Positions 23,401-34,100 of a stretch of 64,000 nt of DNA are shown here, piece by piece. The stretch's first letter is position 1; the number at the start of each line of letters is the position of its first letter. The notes below the pieces were generated by a model. That model was not told the origin of the DNA. It saw only the letters and a program-made list of their open reading frames with translations, and did no database searches. This DNA is from Massariosphaeria phaeospora. Taxonomy: Eukaryota > Ascomycota > Dothideomycetes > Pleosporales. The stretch spans positions 1,426,001 through 1,490,000 of the forward strand of contig JAADJZ010000002.1 of NCBI GenBank assembly GCA_011032825.1, given 5' to 3'. The position numbers and the translations under genes were made by a program.

Positions 23401-23813
23401 CCACCGGTGCCTGATGCTCCATCTCCCCCTGCTGCGCTTCCCTTGGCATCGCCACTTTTCGACGACGGTATCGGTTCGGGAGACTTCGTTTTGCCCTCTA
23501 GCTCTTCAGTTCCCTCTGGCACCTTGGGCTGCTTGGTCTGGTCTTCTTTAGCCTCGTCGTTCCCTTCTTCCTGTGCCTCTGGTGGCGACTTGGGGACTTT
23601 CTCCTTCTGCCTTCTTAACGATGTCGAGAAGGCACGCGAGGAAAAGAGCGCAGCAGGCGGCGATGGACACCGTTGGTGGTATCGGGAGAGCGCGGAGGCC
23701 GTGCATTGTGCTGGGAGGAACGGCGAAGATGCACGAGACGCATTGATTCTGGCTGTTGACCGTGACGCCTGACGGAAAGCCAGTCGCCACGGGAGGTTCT
23801 GGCCGTGCAGCAT
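20450..23813 (-). CDS. PIM1: Mitochondrial Lon protease (Pim1 type)
   Basis: ATP-dependent serine protease of the mitochondrial matrix that degrades misfolded proteins and also has a chaperone/mtDNA role (family knowledge). Exons 23813-20700 and 20647-20450, joined through a 52-bp intron near the 3' end (GAG|GTAAGC...CATAG|AAC, phase 0), giving 1,103 aa. It starts at ATG 23813 with an Arg/Ser-rich targeting sequence (MLHGQNLPWRLAFRQASRS). Then come a charged Lys/Glu-rich linker, the Lon N-domain (YPQVMAIPIGKRPLFPGFYK), a helical region (YWLMEQMKGIKRELG), AAA+ Walker A GPPGVGKTS (~588) and Walker B LILIDEVDK, and the protease domain with PKDGPSAGITM catalytic Ser and GGLREK catalytic Lys 43 residues later, the canonical spacing. 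The C-terminal tail after the intron is highly charged (KKKEEDDEESGEDDD). Confidence 0.95.
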
Positions 23814-24981
23814 GATGGCAAGAGTGACGGGGCAGGAGCGGCCTCGGCTGGAGGGCACACGAGCTGTCGTCGGGGAGGAATGAATGTAGGCACCCGCGAT
23901 GCTTGTGACGAGAGGGAGACGGGATGCAGAGCGCGAAGGTGCAGTGAAAGGCGAATGGCAGCAATCGACGTGGCGTCGTCGAAATATTGATCAGCAGCCG
24001 TCGGAATCTCGACATCATCATGGCCGATAGCCCCGGCCGCCAAGCTTTCGGCTAAATGTTCATCCCGCCGACTGCAAAACTCCCGTCTCTTCCAGGGAGA
24101 CTTGAGAGACATGAGGTTTCACCCCCGACACATGCCATCTCTCTCTCGCTCGCTGGAGGGCTTTGTGATACCAAGTAGCATTGTAATCATCGATTGGACT
24201 CCTGCCTGAGCGTCTTTAATACTAAACCACAAACGCGTGTCGAGTCCATCTAGAGAAGTTTTGCAAGCTCAAGGCCAAAGCGAGGGAGCCACGTTTGACG
24301 TGAGTCTTCGAACGGTTGGTCCAATCTAAACAATTTCTCTTATCGTTTGCTGCTCAGGTAGTCTATTTAAGATTTATGGCACTCAGGGCTACGTCGCGAA
24401 TCTAGTCTTTGTTACTTTTGCCATATATCTTGAAAATCTTCCATAGCTTCGCAATTGTATTATGTAGTGGCTTTCGGGCACGTAAAATCGCGATAGCTGC
24501 TGCTCGATTCTATCTTTTCTGTCCTCCATGCCCTCTCTTTCCCAATGTATTTTGATTCTTTTGCTGCCCGCTCGCTCTCCCCATCCAAACTCTCTACACC
24601 CCAGCATAAAATACATCAATACCCAAACCCTCCATGGTAGCTCTAGTCGTAATTATTTGCATGGTGAGAATCAGACCTCTTGCGCCAAAAGCCAGCTGTC
24701 TGTATTCATTCGTAGACAGTCGTTGATATGACTACTATAAGTTCTTGCATGCATGCCGCTTGGAGATCCATTTTTTCCATCCGCACGCTTGTTGACGATG
24801 AAGCTTCCATGATCCTAATACGGACTCCGTGTTCTTGGCACTTGCTGACATGCATACAGAGCTACGCCGCGGGGTACATCAAAAGCTGTAGCCTAGCCAT
24901 CCAATGTACCCTTCATCCACAGCATTGAACACCTTGACACCTGATTGTTGTCTCCTATATTTTTCTCCACCGCACCTGAAG
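23814..24981. other. Intergenic between divergent Lon and methyltransferase genes
   Basis: 1.17 kb shared upstream region. No gene is supported. The stretch around 24200-24720 is AT-richer and stop-dense. Confidence 0.5.
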
Positions 24982-25890
24982 ATGTCCACCATGTCACTCG
25001 ACCTCTCCGATCCCGTTCTCCTCGCCGCATTGTCAGAGTCCTACGAACTTGAGCCTTCACAGGCAAAGCACCGCATCGATGTACTCAAGAACTTCGCCAT
25101 TAGTAACGGCGACAAGATCCTAGAGCTCGGCTGTGGTCAAGGCGAATGTACCACCATTCTTGCCGCGCAGTTCCCCGAATCGCGTATTGACGCCGTCGAC
25201 CCAGCACCTCTCGACTACGGAAGCCCTGAGACTCTTGGTGAAGCTCAAGAGCGCATCAAGGGGTATGAATTGGGGAAAAGAATCATATTTCACCGTGCTG
25301 ATCCGGTTGAATTCTTGGAACGTGTGAAGAACGCGGACGGGATCTACGATGTCGCAGTGCTATGCCATTGTTTGTGGTATTTCCGATCGGAAATCGAGAT
25401 CTTGGAGGTGTTTCGAGCAGCGAAGTCGAAGGTACGGAGGCTCTGCATCGCGGAGTGGAGTCTAGACGCGGAACGAGCAGACGATCAGCCAGGGGGGAAA
25501 GGGACCGCCTTTCCGCATGTGCTAGCTGCTTTGACGTGCGCAACGTGTGAAGCGCACATTGAGAATTCGGACAGGAATATTCGAACACTGGTGTCACCCG
25601 ATGCGACCAAAGAGTTGGCTTCACAGGCTGGCTGGGTGGTGGGGAGCGAGGAAACGTTGACGCCAAGTAAAGAGCTAGAGGATGCGCGTTGGGAGGTCGA
25701 TATGCTGTTTGCATCTTCGAAGGTCGACGGTGTTAATCTCTTTCTGCAGCGTGCAAGACGCATGATAGAAGATAAGAAGATCCACACACTGCTGGAAAGC
25801 ATGATGGCGTCAGTGAAGAGAAGTGTGGACGCTGTGGGCGGTGAAGAACACGTTGAGTGCATGACTGTCTGGACCGCCACGTTCTCGTAG
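24982..25890 (+). CDS. Class I SAM-dependent methyltransferase, 302 aa
   Basis: Starts MSTMSLDLSDPVLLAAL at 24982; no intron. Motif I reads KILELGCGQGECT (residues ~49-61), and the acidic end of strand 2 is IDAVDPAPLD. A post-motif segment DVAVLCHCLWYF resembles motif IV. The C-terminal half (residues ~170-300) is helical and less conserved. The substrate is unknown, and small-molecule methylation is the usual role of this type. The stop lies 190 bp before the next gene on the same strand. It lies 5 kb from the PKS with a kinase between, so a role in that pathway is not supported by position. Confidence 0.8.
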   Translation: MSTMSLDLSDPVLLAALSESYELEPSQAKHRIDVLKNFAISNGDKILELGCGQGECTTILAAQFPESRIDAVDPAPLDYGSPETLGEAQERIKGYELGKRIIFHRADPVEFLERVKNADGIYDVAVLCHCLWYFRSEIEILEVFRAAKSKVRRLCIAEWSLDAERADDQPGGKGTAFPHVLAALTCATCEAHIENSDRNIRTLVSPDATKELASQAGWVVGSEETLTPSKELEDARWEVDMLFASSKVDGVNLFLQRARRMIEDKKIHTLLESMMASVKRSVDAVGGEEHVECMTVWTATFS

Positions 25891-26080
25891 TCAAGTGCGC
25901 CAAACGGCCGGCATCGCCTTTCTGAAAACTCTTCCACCGCCGTATCTCGCAACCCACACAAACACACACCGCGCAGCACCCACATCTCACGCCGTAACCA
26001 GCAAAGCTCGCTTTACCCACATCATCACCACACCCGCGCCATCATCCCAATCTCCCCGTCTTCGCCAAAAGCATCGCAAA

Positions 26081-26566
26081 ATGGTCGCCCCAGTAGTCAT
26101 CATCCTCGCCACCATCTCCATCGCCCTGGCTACAAGCACCGCAATCGCGTATGTCGGCTGCATGGCACACAAAAGGCGAATGCGGCACCGGCGCGGCCGG
26201 ACCAACAACGCCATGAGCATTCCCGCTGGAGGACGCCCGGGAGACGTCGAAATGGGCGTGTTGACGCCAGATACCACCACCGCGACCACCGACCCCGCTG
26301 CCATCATCACCGCCCCGATTTCGGAGCCCAATCCGTACGAATTCGCCAACGAGCACCAAACCACCCTCTCAGCTGCACGCGTCCGCCTCAATCGTGATCT
26401 GCAGCGCAAGGACACGAAAGGCAAGCGCAGGGTCGAGTTGGACGGGTTCGAAGAGGTGGATTTGGAGCGGGCTGAGAGTTCTGTCTTGGGCGCTGGGGAC
26501 TTGGTGGAGAGGAAGGAGAAGGCGCGGGAGAAGGCGCTGGAGATGCTGGAGAAGGGAGTGGCTTAG
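26081..26566 (+). CDS. Small single-pass membrane protein, 161 aa
   Basis: I do not recognise this protein. ATG 26081 opens directly into one hydrophobic segment (VVIILATISIALATSTAIAY, residues ~4-24). A strongly basic stretch follows (HKRRMRHRRGR), predicting an N-out anchor with a cytosolic tail. The tail has a Thr/Ala-rich linker, then charged helices (RVRLNRDLQRKDTKGKRRVE; ERKEKAREKALEMLEKG). The frame is open upstream to 25895, but that part is unlike protein. It is transcribed in the same direction as the methyltransferase. Confidence 0.6.
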   Translation: MVAPVVIILATISIALATSTAIAYVGCMAHKRRMRHRRGRTNNAMSIPAGGRPGDVEMGVLTPDTTTATTDPAAIITAPISEPNPYEFANEHQTTLSAARVRLNRDLQRKDTKGKRRVELDGFEEVDLERAESSVLGAGDLVERKEKAREKALEMLEKGVA

Positions 26567-27408
26567 GATTCCTTTCCGCCTTCTGATGTGCATTCATGTC
26601 AATAGGCATTTACGCTTATGAGGCTTCTCTCCTGAAGGGGTAGAAGGAGACAGAAAATTTACTAGTCATTCTGTACGAATTCAATACTAACTGTGAAATC
26701 GTGAGCTTGATATTATGCTCTAATGCTACAGTTCACGTATGTACGATACCAGATTGGGCTTAGCTCATGTCGCCAACCCTGATGCCGATCTGATTTCCAC
26801 AGCCGTCTGTCGTCATCGTCTACAACTCCATCTCGTCCCATCTTTAGACTCTCGCAATTCTTTCAGGGCTGGAGCATTGAAATGCTTTGCTATGCCCCTC
26901 GAACTCTAGGATTTCGCACACTTGGTGTTAAGTGGGTAGGAAACCTTATGCCCGCCTGCCGCAGAATAAGTCCTCCATATACTACTACAAGGTAGGCTGA
27001 GGTCGTGTCCCGGATTCCGAATTTTGATGATACATTGACTCTTGCACCAGGTTTGATGAAGTGCAAGATGAGGAATTGCTGCGATGTTCGTTCGGATTTC
27101 TGCCAATCAGACTCGCCAAGTCCATCCAAGCCACAATATTGGATGACAGCTGGACACGTCCTCGTTCAGCCTCGCTTCTATCTTCTCAAGTGTTATACAC
27201 CACACTTGTTCCCGATATATTTGGGTCTGGGAGTCTGCGAATTTTCTTTCGCATATCGTGTCTAGCCTCCTATACGAGATACACTAGGAACAGGGTGTAG
27301 TTACGTCGAATATTACCATTGAATGTAGCTTTACGTAGCCCTCAAGCACCATCAATTTGGCTGCGCTGTGTGAGGGTCTTCCAGTGAGCAGGAGGATCAC
27401 CGTTGACT
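26567..27408. other. Intergenic
   Basis: Upstream region of the second kinase. No gene, RNA or repeat is supported. Confidence 0.5.
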
Positions 27409-29457
27409 ATGGTATTTCACCCCTTATTTTTGAAATGAATAAATCGTGGCTGAGTCAAATAGTCACGAATCAGCCTTACTCCTAGGATTCGCGATCACGA
27501 TGAGGGGCTACGAAGCAGTTCTTCTGAAAGTTTACCGAACCGGGCTAAACACAGCGGTTATCATGTTTCCAGCAACCGCGCTGAGGGAAGCCAAGCCCAT
27601 GCTGCTTCCGTCACTCTTTCAGATCCGGCCGGTCTTCATGACTCACAACATGGACCATTAGTTATTCATGAAGGCGACGACCTAGAATTGGACGATACAA
27701 GCAGACTACCGTATGCACTTGTCAAAAACCTCGGACATGGAAGAAGCGCAATTGTTGAGATGGTCCGAGATACCAATAGCAATAAGACATATGCTCGCAA
27801 AGTTTTTAGGAACATCTATGCCAGAAATTTGGAAGAAGCAAAGCGGGCATTTTATAACGAACTCCAAGTGATGCGCCGGCTGAAGTCTCATCGACACATA
27901 ATTCGAATTTTCGCCACATACATTGCGCAACGCGAACTGGCACTGATACTAACTCCAGTGGCAACCGACGGTGACTTAGCCGCATTCTTGCACACTTATC
28001 GGGACATGGGCCCCTCCCACCGCGATCGAGTTACCAAGGAAGCGATTCTATGGAAGGCGTTTGGTTGCCTTGGCTCCGGATTGGCATTTATGCACAAGCA
28101 AACCATTCGACACAAAGACATCAAGCCGCAAAACATTCTCGTTCATCAGGGAAGCGTCCTCTTCGCGGATTTTGGGATCGCATTCGACTTTGAACATGGA
28201 CGGAGCACTACCACTGGACATCCCAACTCATTTACTCGAAGGTACTGTGCTCCGGAAGTAGCAGACTGGGATAAGCGGAACTCCAAATCGGATGTATTTT
28301 CTCTTGGGTGCGTCTATGTGGAGATTTTGGATGCGCTCCAACCTGATCTGCTACCGGCGGCTTTACTGAAAGGGCCGTTTCACCAGACATTGAAGCATAC
28401 ATCTCTGAAACAGCTGCCGCAACAGGCTCCGGGAAGCGTGTATTATCACATCCTGTTATTGATACCAAGCATGGTAGCATTCGATTCGGAAGCTCGCATG
28501 TCTGCACCGGACGTCGTAGCATTTCTGTCACCGGACGTCGAAGCATTTCTCTCTGTTCATAACACAAATCTCTTTTGTATATCATGTATTCAAACTACTA
28601 AGAGTTACCGGACGGACTCTAGCGGCGATACTCACACCGACATCGACGGCTCTGGCGGCTACGTACCGCGGAGACTTTTAGACGACGACGCTGTCCCATC
28701 TACAGCGCTTGATACTGTAGAAGAAGACGAGGAAGAACTTTTGGGTGATGAGGCCTCCACGAACGATGGTAATAATGAGAAGACTAAGCTTTCCCAGAGG
28801 GAGTTACCTCGTGTACTACCATCCTGGACTTCAGTTGACGACTCCACCGACGACGAGCAAGAGATAACATCACTACGGAAAGAGGGGTGGATATTGCAGC
28901 TGGATAAAGGGGTGGATGAAGAGTGGTCAGAAGGATATGATGATACTACTTTTGAAGGAAAGGGGTATGATGATTATCCTTTTGATGAAATAGCACGTTC
29001 CAGCACCGATAACGATTCCGACCAAGACCCAGAAATTGCCCTATCAATTCTTCGGTCCCGGCGCGGATATGACCCACGCATCGGCAGGATGTTTCGTACT
29101 ATGGGTGGTCAACGTATCCTACAAGAGAACCGAACAGGATACCAGTCCGAGCAAATGGAGAGTTCCGGAACGAAAATAGGTCTTCCTATCGAGAATGAAG
29201 CAAGTCGGTCTTTGCCAGTAGCACGATATCCAATGCGAGCCCATGAGACGATAAGCACAAAGCAGCTTTCGAACAGGCCAAACATTCTCGTTACACAAGT
29301 ACAGGATGCCACTATTGCGAGTCCCCATACTCTGTCAACAAATCCATTTCGACAACAGATTCAGACCTCTGATCAGTCTAAATCACCAGCGCAGACTAGA
29401 GCACGCAATCCATGGGGTATCTACATGGACCCTCATAGTAGTCGCAAGAGGGAGTGA
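27409..29457 (+). CDS. Serine/threonine protein kinase with long acidic tail
   Basis: Kinase domain: glycine loop LGHGRSAIVEMV, beta-3 lysine ARKVF, catalytic loop RHKDIKPQNILV (Asp ~220, HRD as HKD), FADFGIAF, CAPEVAD, KSDVFSLGCVYVEIL. Upstream of the domain the frame is open back to 27463, where an acceptor (CAAATAG) sits 51 bp after an ATG followed by GTATTT. This suggests a first coding exon of only ATG (27409-27411) and a second exon 27463-29457, giving 665 aa. That start is inference. The ~300-residue tail is acidic and low complexity (EEDEEELLGDEAS). A short direct duplication encodes PDVVAFLS/PDVEAFLS at 28504-28552. It is a probable paralogue of the 18070-19695 kinase. Confidence 0.75.
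28504..28552 (+). repeat. 24-bp in-frame tandem duplication in kinase gene
   Basis: Two adjacent 24-bp copies (units like CACCGGACGTCGTAGC...) encode APDVVAFL and SPDVEAFL. They differ at few bases and lie at the end of the kinase domain. Confidence 0.8.
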
Positions 29458-31137
29458 TGACCGAGATCGACCAGGTCATAGAAGTTAGCCTCGAATAGAG
29501 CCAAAGGGCCGAGGCCACTGAGCGGACCAGGTGGCTAGCGTGCAATCCTCTGACGGGCGCGGGCCGTTGCCGAACTGGAGCTTATCTTGACCTCTGAGAT
29601 TTGCAGATCCTCCTTAGCCAAGGAAGGGTTATTCCTATCTTAAGATACTGTGAACTTTGTCAGCTCGACCCCACGGTGTGTTTATGCTCGGCGCTCTTGA
29701 ACCTAGATGTGAGTTCCGGCGACCACGTGGAAAATATAGGATTCCCGTGGCATGAGCCTAGCCAAATCCGAACAGGTACATTTTAAGGCCCAGAGCCAAG
29801 AAGAACATGTCTACTCACTCATAGTCAACAGTCTTCTACCTGCCTGAATCGCACATATTCTAATCCTTCTCTATGTCGAACTTCCGGACGAATTCCAAGC
29901 TTATGGTTCGACCGTTTTTCTCGGTTATTCCCGGACGACGCCTTGGACGCCTTATCTGTGAAGGATTGACTCGACGTGGGGCAAGATTCCGCCCCCATAT
30001 GCGCTTACTGCATGCAAAGTACCAATGCCGATGCACGGTACTCAGAAAAAGGCGAAAAAGGCAAATGATGTCGTCTAGGGAGCATTGTACAAACTTAGAC
30101 TTCCCCAGCAAATTCCCACCCACACCCTCCCCCTTCGACAACGTGGGCCACGCACTGAATATAGGACCCAGCTTCTCATGTCTTTCATGTAGACCGGATA
30201 CACACTGAGATCTATACTACATTTTAATCACATCAACATGTGTCTACCAAACTGACATTTAGAAGTTCTTAGTCTCGCGAGATGTTTCTGTGTGCAGCAA
30301 CACCGCGTCGGCGAATACGAGACTCAGCAATCAAAATCAAGCCTAGTCAGTGCTGTTACGTCTGCTGCAATACGGTTTATCCGCTGCAGGATCTACTCGT
30401 TGCGGTATACACAGGGCTCTCTCTATCGTGATTTCTGGGCGCCTATGGATGCGAAACCCGCCGGGCATATGTTAACGGTTAGTGATGCATGAAAAATGGA
30501 GAACATGTTGTTGTCCGGTTAGACTGGACGAATAATAGACACTGATGTTCAGAAGGCGCCTTCCGCATGGCAGCATATACGTTATCGGCACCAGCGTGCA
30601 GATGGAGTCGGCAAGTGAAAAATCATGCAGGCTATACGAGTTGAAGGAACCTACCTACACCTCACTACGCCCTCTCGAGACTACTGTTAGTGTTCTGGGG
30701 ACCACGATGGATCATAAAACGCTTTGAGTGGTTGGCATGGTCTATCCCGAGTATCATGCGAAAGCTTCGGACAACTCAATTCGGCAACGTACCTCGACTA
30801 CTATCAGTTACTTGCTCTCTACAGTAACTTCCGACTTCAGTCCAGACTCAATCCGTTACGGTCATGGAAATCACCATGTGCAGATACTCCGGATGTCGAT
30901 TGACCGGACTACCTTTTCGAGTCCCTGCTCCAGATTCTCCAGACTTAAATACAGCGGACCACCCTTAGGAATTAGGGAGATTCAGGCTTTTCGGCTCCAT
31001 AGGTGCAAACAAGAGCTCTGAGATAGTCCTCTAGATTTTCTCTCTTTTCCTGGTCCCTTTCCAGGTCACCGCATCCATATCCGTTAGGAATTGAGACTTT
31101 CCTCTTCCCAACAACCCATTTCAACAACCAAACAAAC
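29458..31137. other. Intergenic, PKS upstream region
   Basis: 1.7 kb between the second kinase and the PKS, both on the plus strand. I found no regulator gene. The open frames (for example 29860-30141 minus) look random. CT/CA-rich sequence immediately before ATG 31138 fits a fungal transcription start region. Confidence 0.5.
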
Positions 31138-34100
31138 ATGACGATTCCACAATCTCAAGAGCCGGAGCCTGTGGCCATCGTCGGCATAGGTAAACTATCC
31201 CACAGTCTTGCAATCTTGCAGTCACTGATTCTTCACAGGTTGCCGTATGCCGGGCGGTGTCCGCGACATGCCGGGGCTCTGGGAATTTCTCCGCGAGAAG
31301 AAAGACGTGCACATGGAATTCGATGAGCCACGCTTCTCCGCTAAAGGCTTCTACCACCCGAATGTCGACCGGCCGGGTACCGCAGTAGCCAGCCACGGTT
31401 TCCTGCTGGCCGAAGACCCACTGCTTTTTGACCCAGCCTTCTTTGGAATCACAGATGCCGAAGTGGAAACGCTAGATGCGGCGCAGCGTAAGCTTCTCGA
31501 ATGCACGTACGAAGCGTTTGAAAATGCGGGAGAGACGTGGGAGAGCGTGTCCGGGTCGCGTACCGGTGTGTTTGTGGGCGATATTGCATTCGACAATTAC
31601 TTGACGCAGACGCGCGATTGGGATTACAGTGGCAAGTACTCCGCTACGGGCTCGTTTCCCAATATGCTGGCCAACCGGCTGCATTACATCTTTAACCTCA
31701 AGGGACCTAGTCTTGTCATTAATAGTGCGTGTACATCGGCTATGTACGCGGTGCATCTAGCCATCACCGCGATGCGCAATGGGGACTGCGACTCAGCGAT
31801 CGTGGCTGGGTCGAACTGGATGATGGATCCGAATTCGCACATTGCGATGGGCAAGCTGGGTGCCCTGTCTGCTACATCCAGGAGCCACACGTTCGATGCG
31901 TCGGCGGACGGTTATGCGCGTGGCGAGGGTTTCGCTGCTCTGTACCTGAAGTGGCCCTCCAAGGCTATTCAGGATGCGTCTCCAATTCGTGCTTTGATCA
32001 TGGGCACGGCTGTGAATGCGAATGGCCGCACGAAGGGCATCACAAATCCGAGCGGCCCTGCACAAGAAATCGTTATCCGAGAGGCGTGAGTCCTTCTAAC
32101 ACTCTTGCTCACTACGATTCACTCGCTAACGATACTCTAGCTACAAGAACGCCGGCGTTGATCCTTCGGAAACGACGCTACTCGAATGCCACGGAACTGG
32201 CACTAAGGTGGGCGATCCAACCGAAGTAGGAGCAGCAGGCAACGTGTTCGGGCCCTCACGACCCGACGGAATCGACAACCGTCTAATCGTAGGGTCCGTA
32301 AAAACGAACATGGGCCATCTAGAAGGTGCCTGCGCCCTACCTGGGATTCTCAAAGTCGTGGCTGCTCTGGAGGCTGGTGAGATTCCCCCGACACTGGGAT
32401 TCCAAACGCCCAACCCACGCATTGATTTCGACAAGGCGAAAGCCCGAGTGACTACTGAGGTGGAGCCATGGCCCAAGGATCGACTCAAGCGTGCGAGTGT
32501 CACGTCGGCGGGCTTTGGCGGTACTAATGGGCATTGTATTATTGATCACGTCAATAATGTGATGCCGCTGTATGTGAAGCCGGGCATCATCAGCGAGCGC
32601 GTCAAAGAGCTAAATGGGACCAACGGACATTCAACAAATGGAGCCAATGGACATGGAGTCAATGGTCACGGACTCAACGGACACGGACTCAATGGTCATG
32701 CAACGAATGGCGCAACGAATGGTGCAACGAACGGTGCAACGAATGGCGCAACGAATGGAAACAGCGAGAAAGAAGAAAACGGGACCAAACATCAGCTTCA
32801 ACATAGTCCGGTAACAGACGCGCCAACCATGACAAGAAAGGCTGATGCAGCCACTCACCAATTCGTCATCCTCCCCTTCGCAGCGCACAACAAAGAGTCG
32901 CTCAAGGCAAACATGAACGCTCTTTCCCAAGTTATCGAGCAGCACTCACTAGCCGATGTCGCCTACACCCTCGCTGCCAAGCGTTCCCGCTACATCCAGC
33001 GCGCCTTCTGCATCGTGGACAAGGACCACAGTGCAGAAATGGCTCTACGCGAAGAACCGAAAGTCTTTTCTTCGCCGCAACCCGTTCGTCTTGGCTTTGC
33101 CTTCACCGGGCAAGGCGCCCAGTGGCACGCCATGGGTGCCGAGCTCGTCGAGTACGCTGTGTTCCGGGATACCATCGCGTATCTTGATCGCGTTCTCGAC
33201 ATATTTCCACAGCCGGTTCCGTGGAAGATTGCGGATGTTCTCTCTGGAGACTGCGAGAAGGATTTGATACAGACGCCGGCGGTCTCGCAGACCGTGTGTA
33301 CCGCCCTTCAGATTGGTCTTGTCGATTTGTTGGCCTCATGGTCGATTCGGCCCGAAGGTGTCGTGGGCCATTCGTCGGGTGAGATGGCGGCAGCATACGC
33401 AGCAGGTCGAGTTACTGCTGCCGAAGCCATCACCGCTGCTTACTACCGCGGGTACATGGTCTCTTTCAACAAACAGAAAGGCGCTATGATGGCGGTGGGT
33501 CTAGGCCCCGAGCAGGGTACAGAGTACATCCTGGAAGCGGGTCTTGAAGAGAAAGTCAGGATTGCTGCCATCAACTCTCCAGACAGTATCACCATGTCTG
33601 GAGACGCTGAAGCCGTAGAGGGATTGTCCGCCAAATTCACCCAGGAAGGCGTCTTCAACAGACTGCTCCGCACGGGCGGACTCGCGTATCATTCGCACCA
33701 TATGCTTCCCCTGGGCCACGACTACGCCGAGGCCGTTGATAGCGGGAAGAAGAGTCTCGAGAAAAATGGCATCCATGACGAGGGTCATAAGTACCCAAAT
33801 ATCCCTTGGTATTCGTCTGTCACACCCGACAAGGACATGACCATGTCCGGACAGCAAATGCCGACGTCTTATTGGCGATCCAATCTTGAGTCTCCCGTAC
33901 GCTTCACTCAGGCCATATCGAAGCTACTTAGTGCAGAAGACCTGGGAATTGGCGCTGTGATTGAGATCGGCCCGCATCCCGCACTGAAGGGCCCCGTGGG
34001 CCAGATTGTAAAGGCGCTGGGAAAGAGCATCCCACGTCTAGAAAAAGGGATACCGTATCTGGGATCCCTGAAGAGAAGCGAGGATGGTCGAAAATCTTTG

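Noticed and set aside
23548..24112. Minus-strand frames extending the Lon N-terminus beyond 23813
   Set aside because: These are other frames or lack an ATG; the targeting-type sequence begins at the ATG at 23813.
29860..30208. Open frames on both strands in the PKS upstream region, considered as a regulator
   Set aside because: No DNA-binding motif such as Zn2Cys6 or bZIP, and the two frames are mutual shadows.
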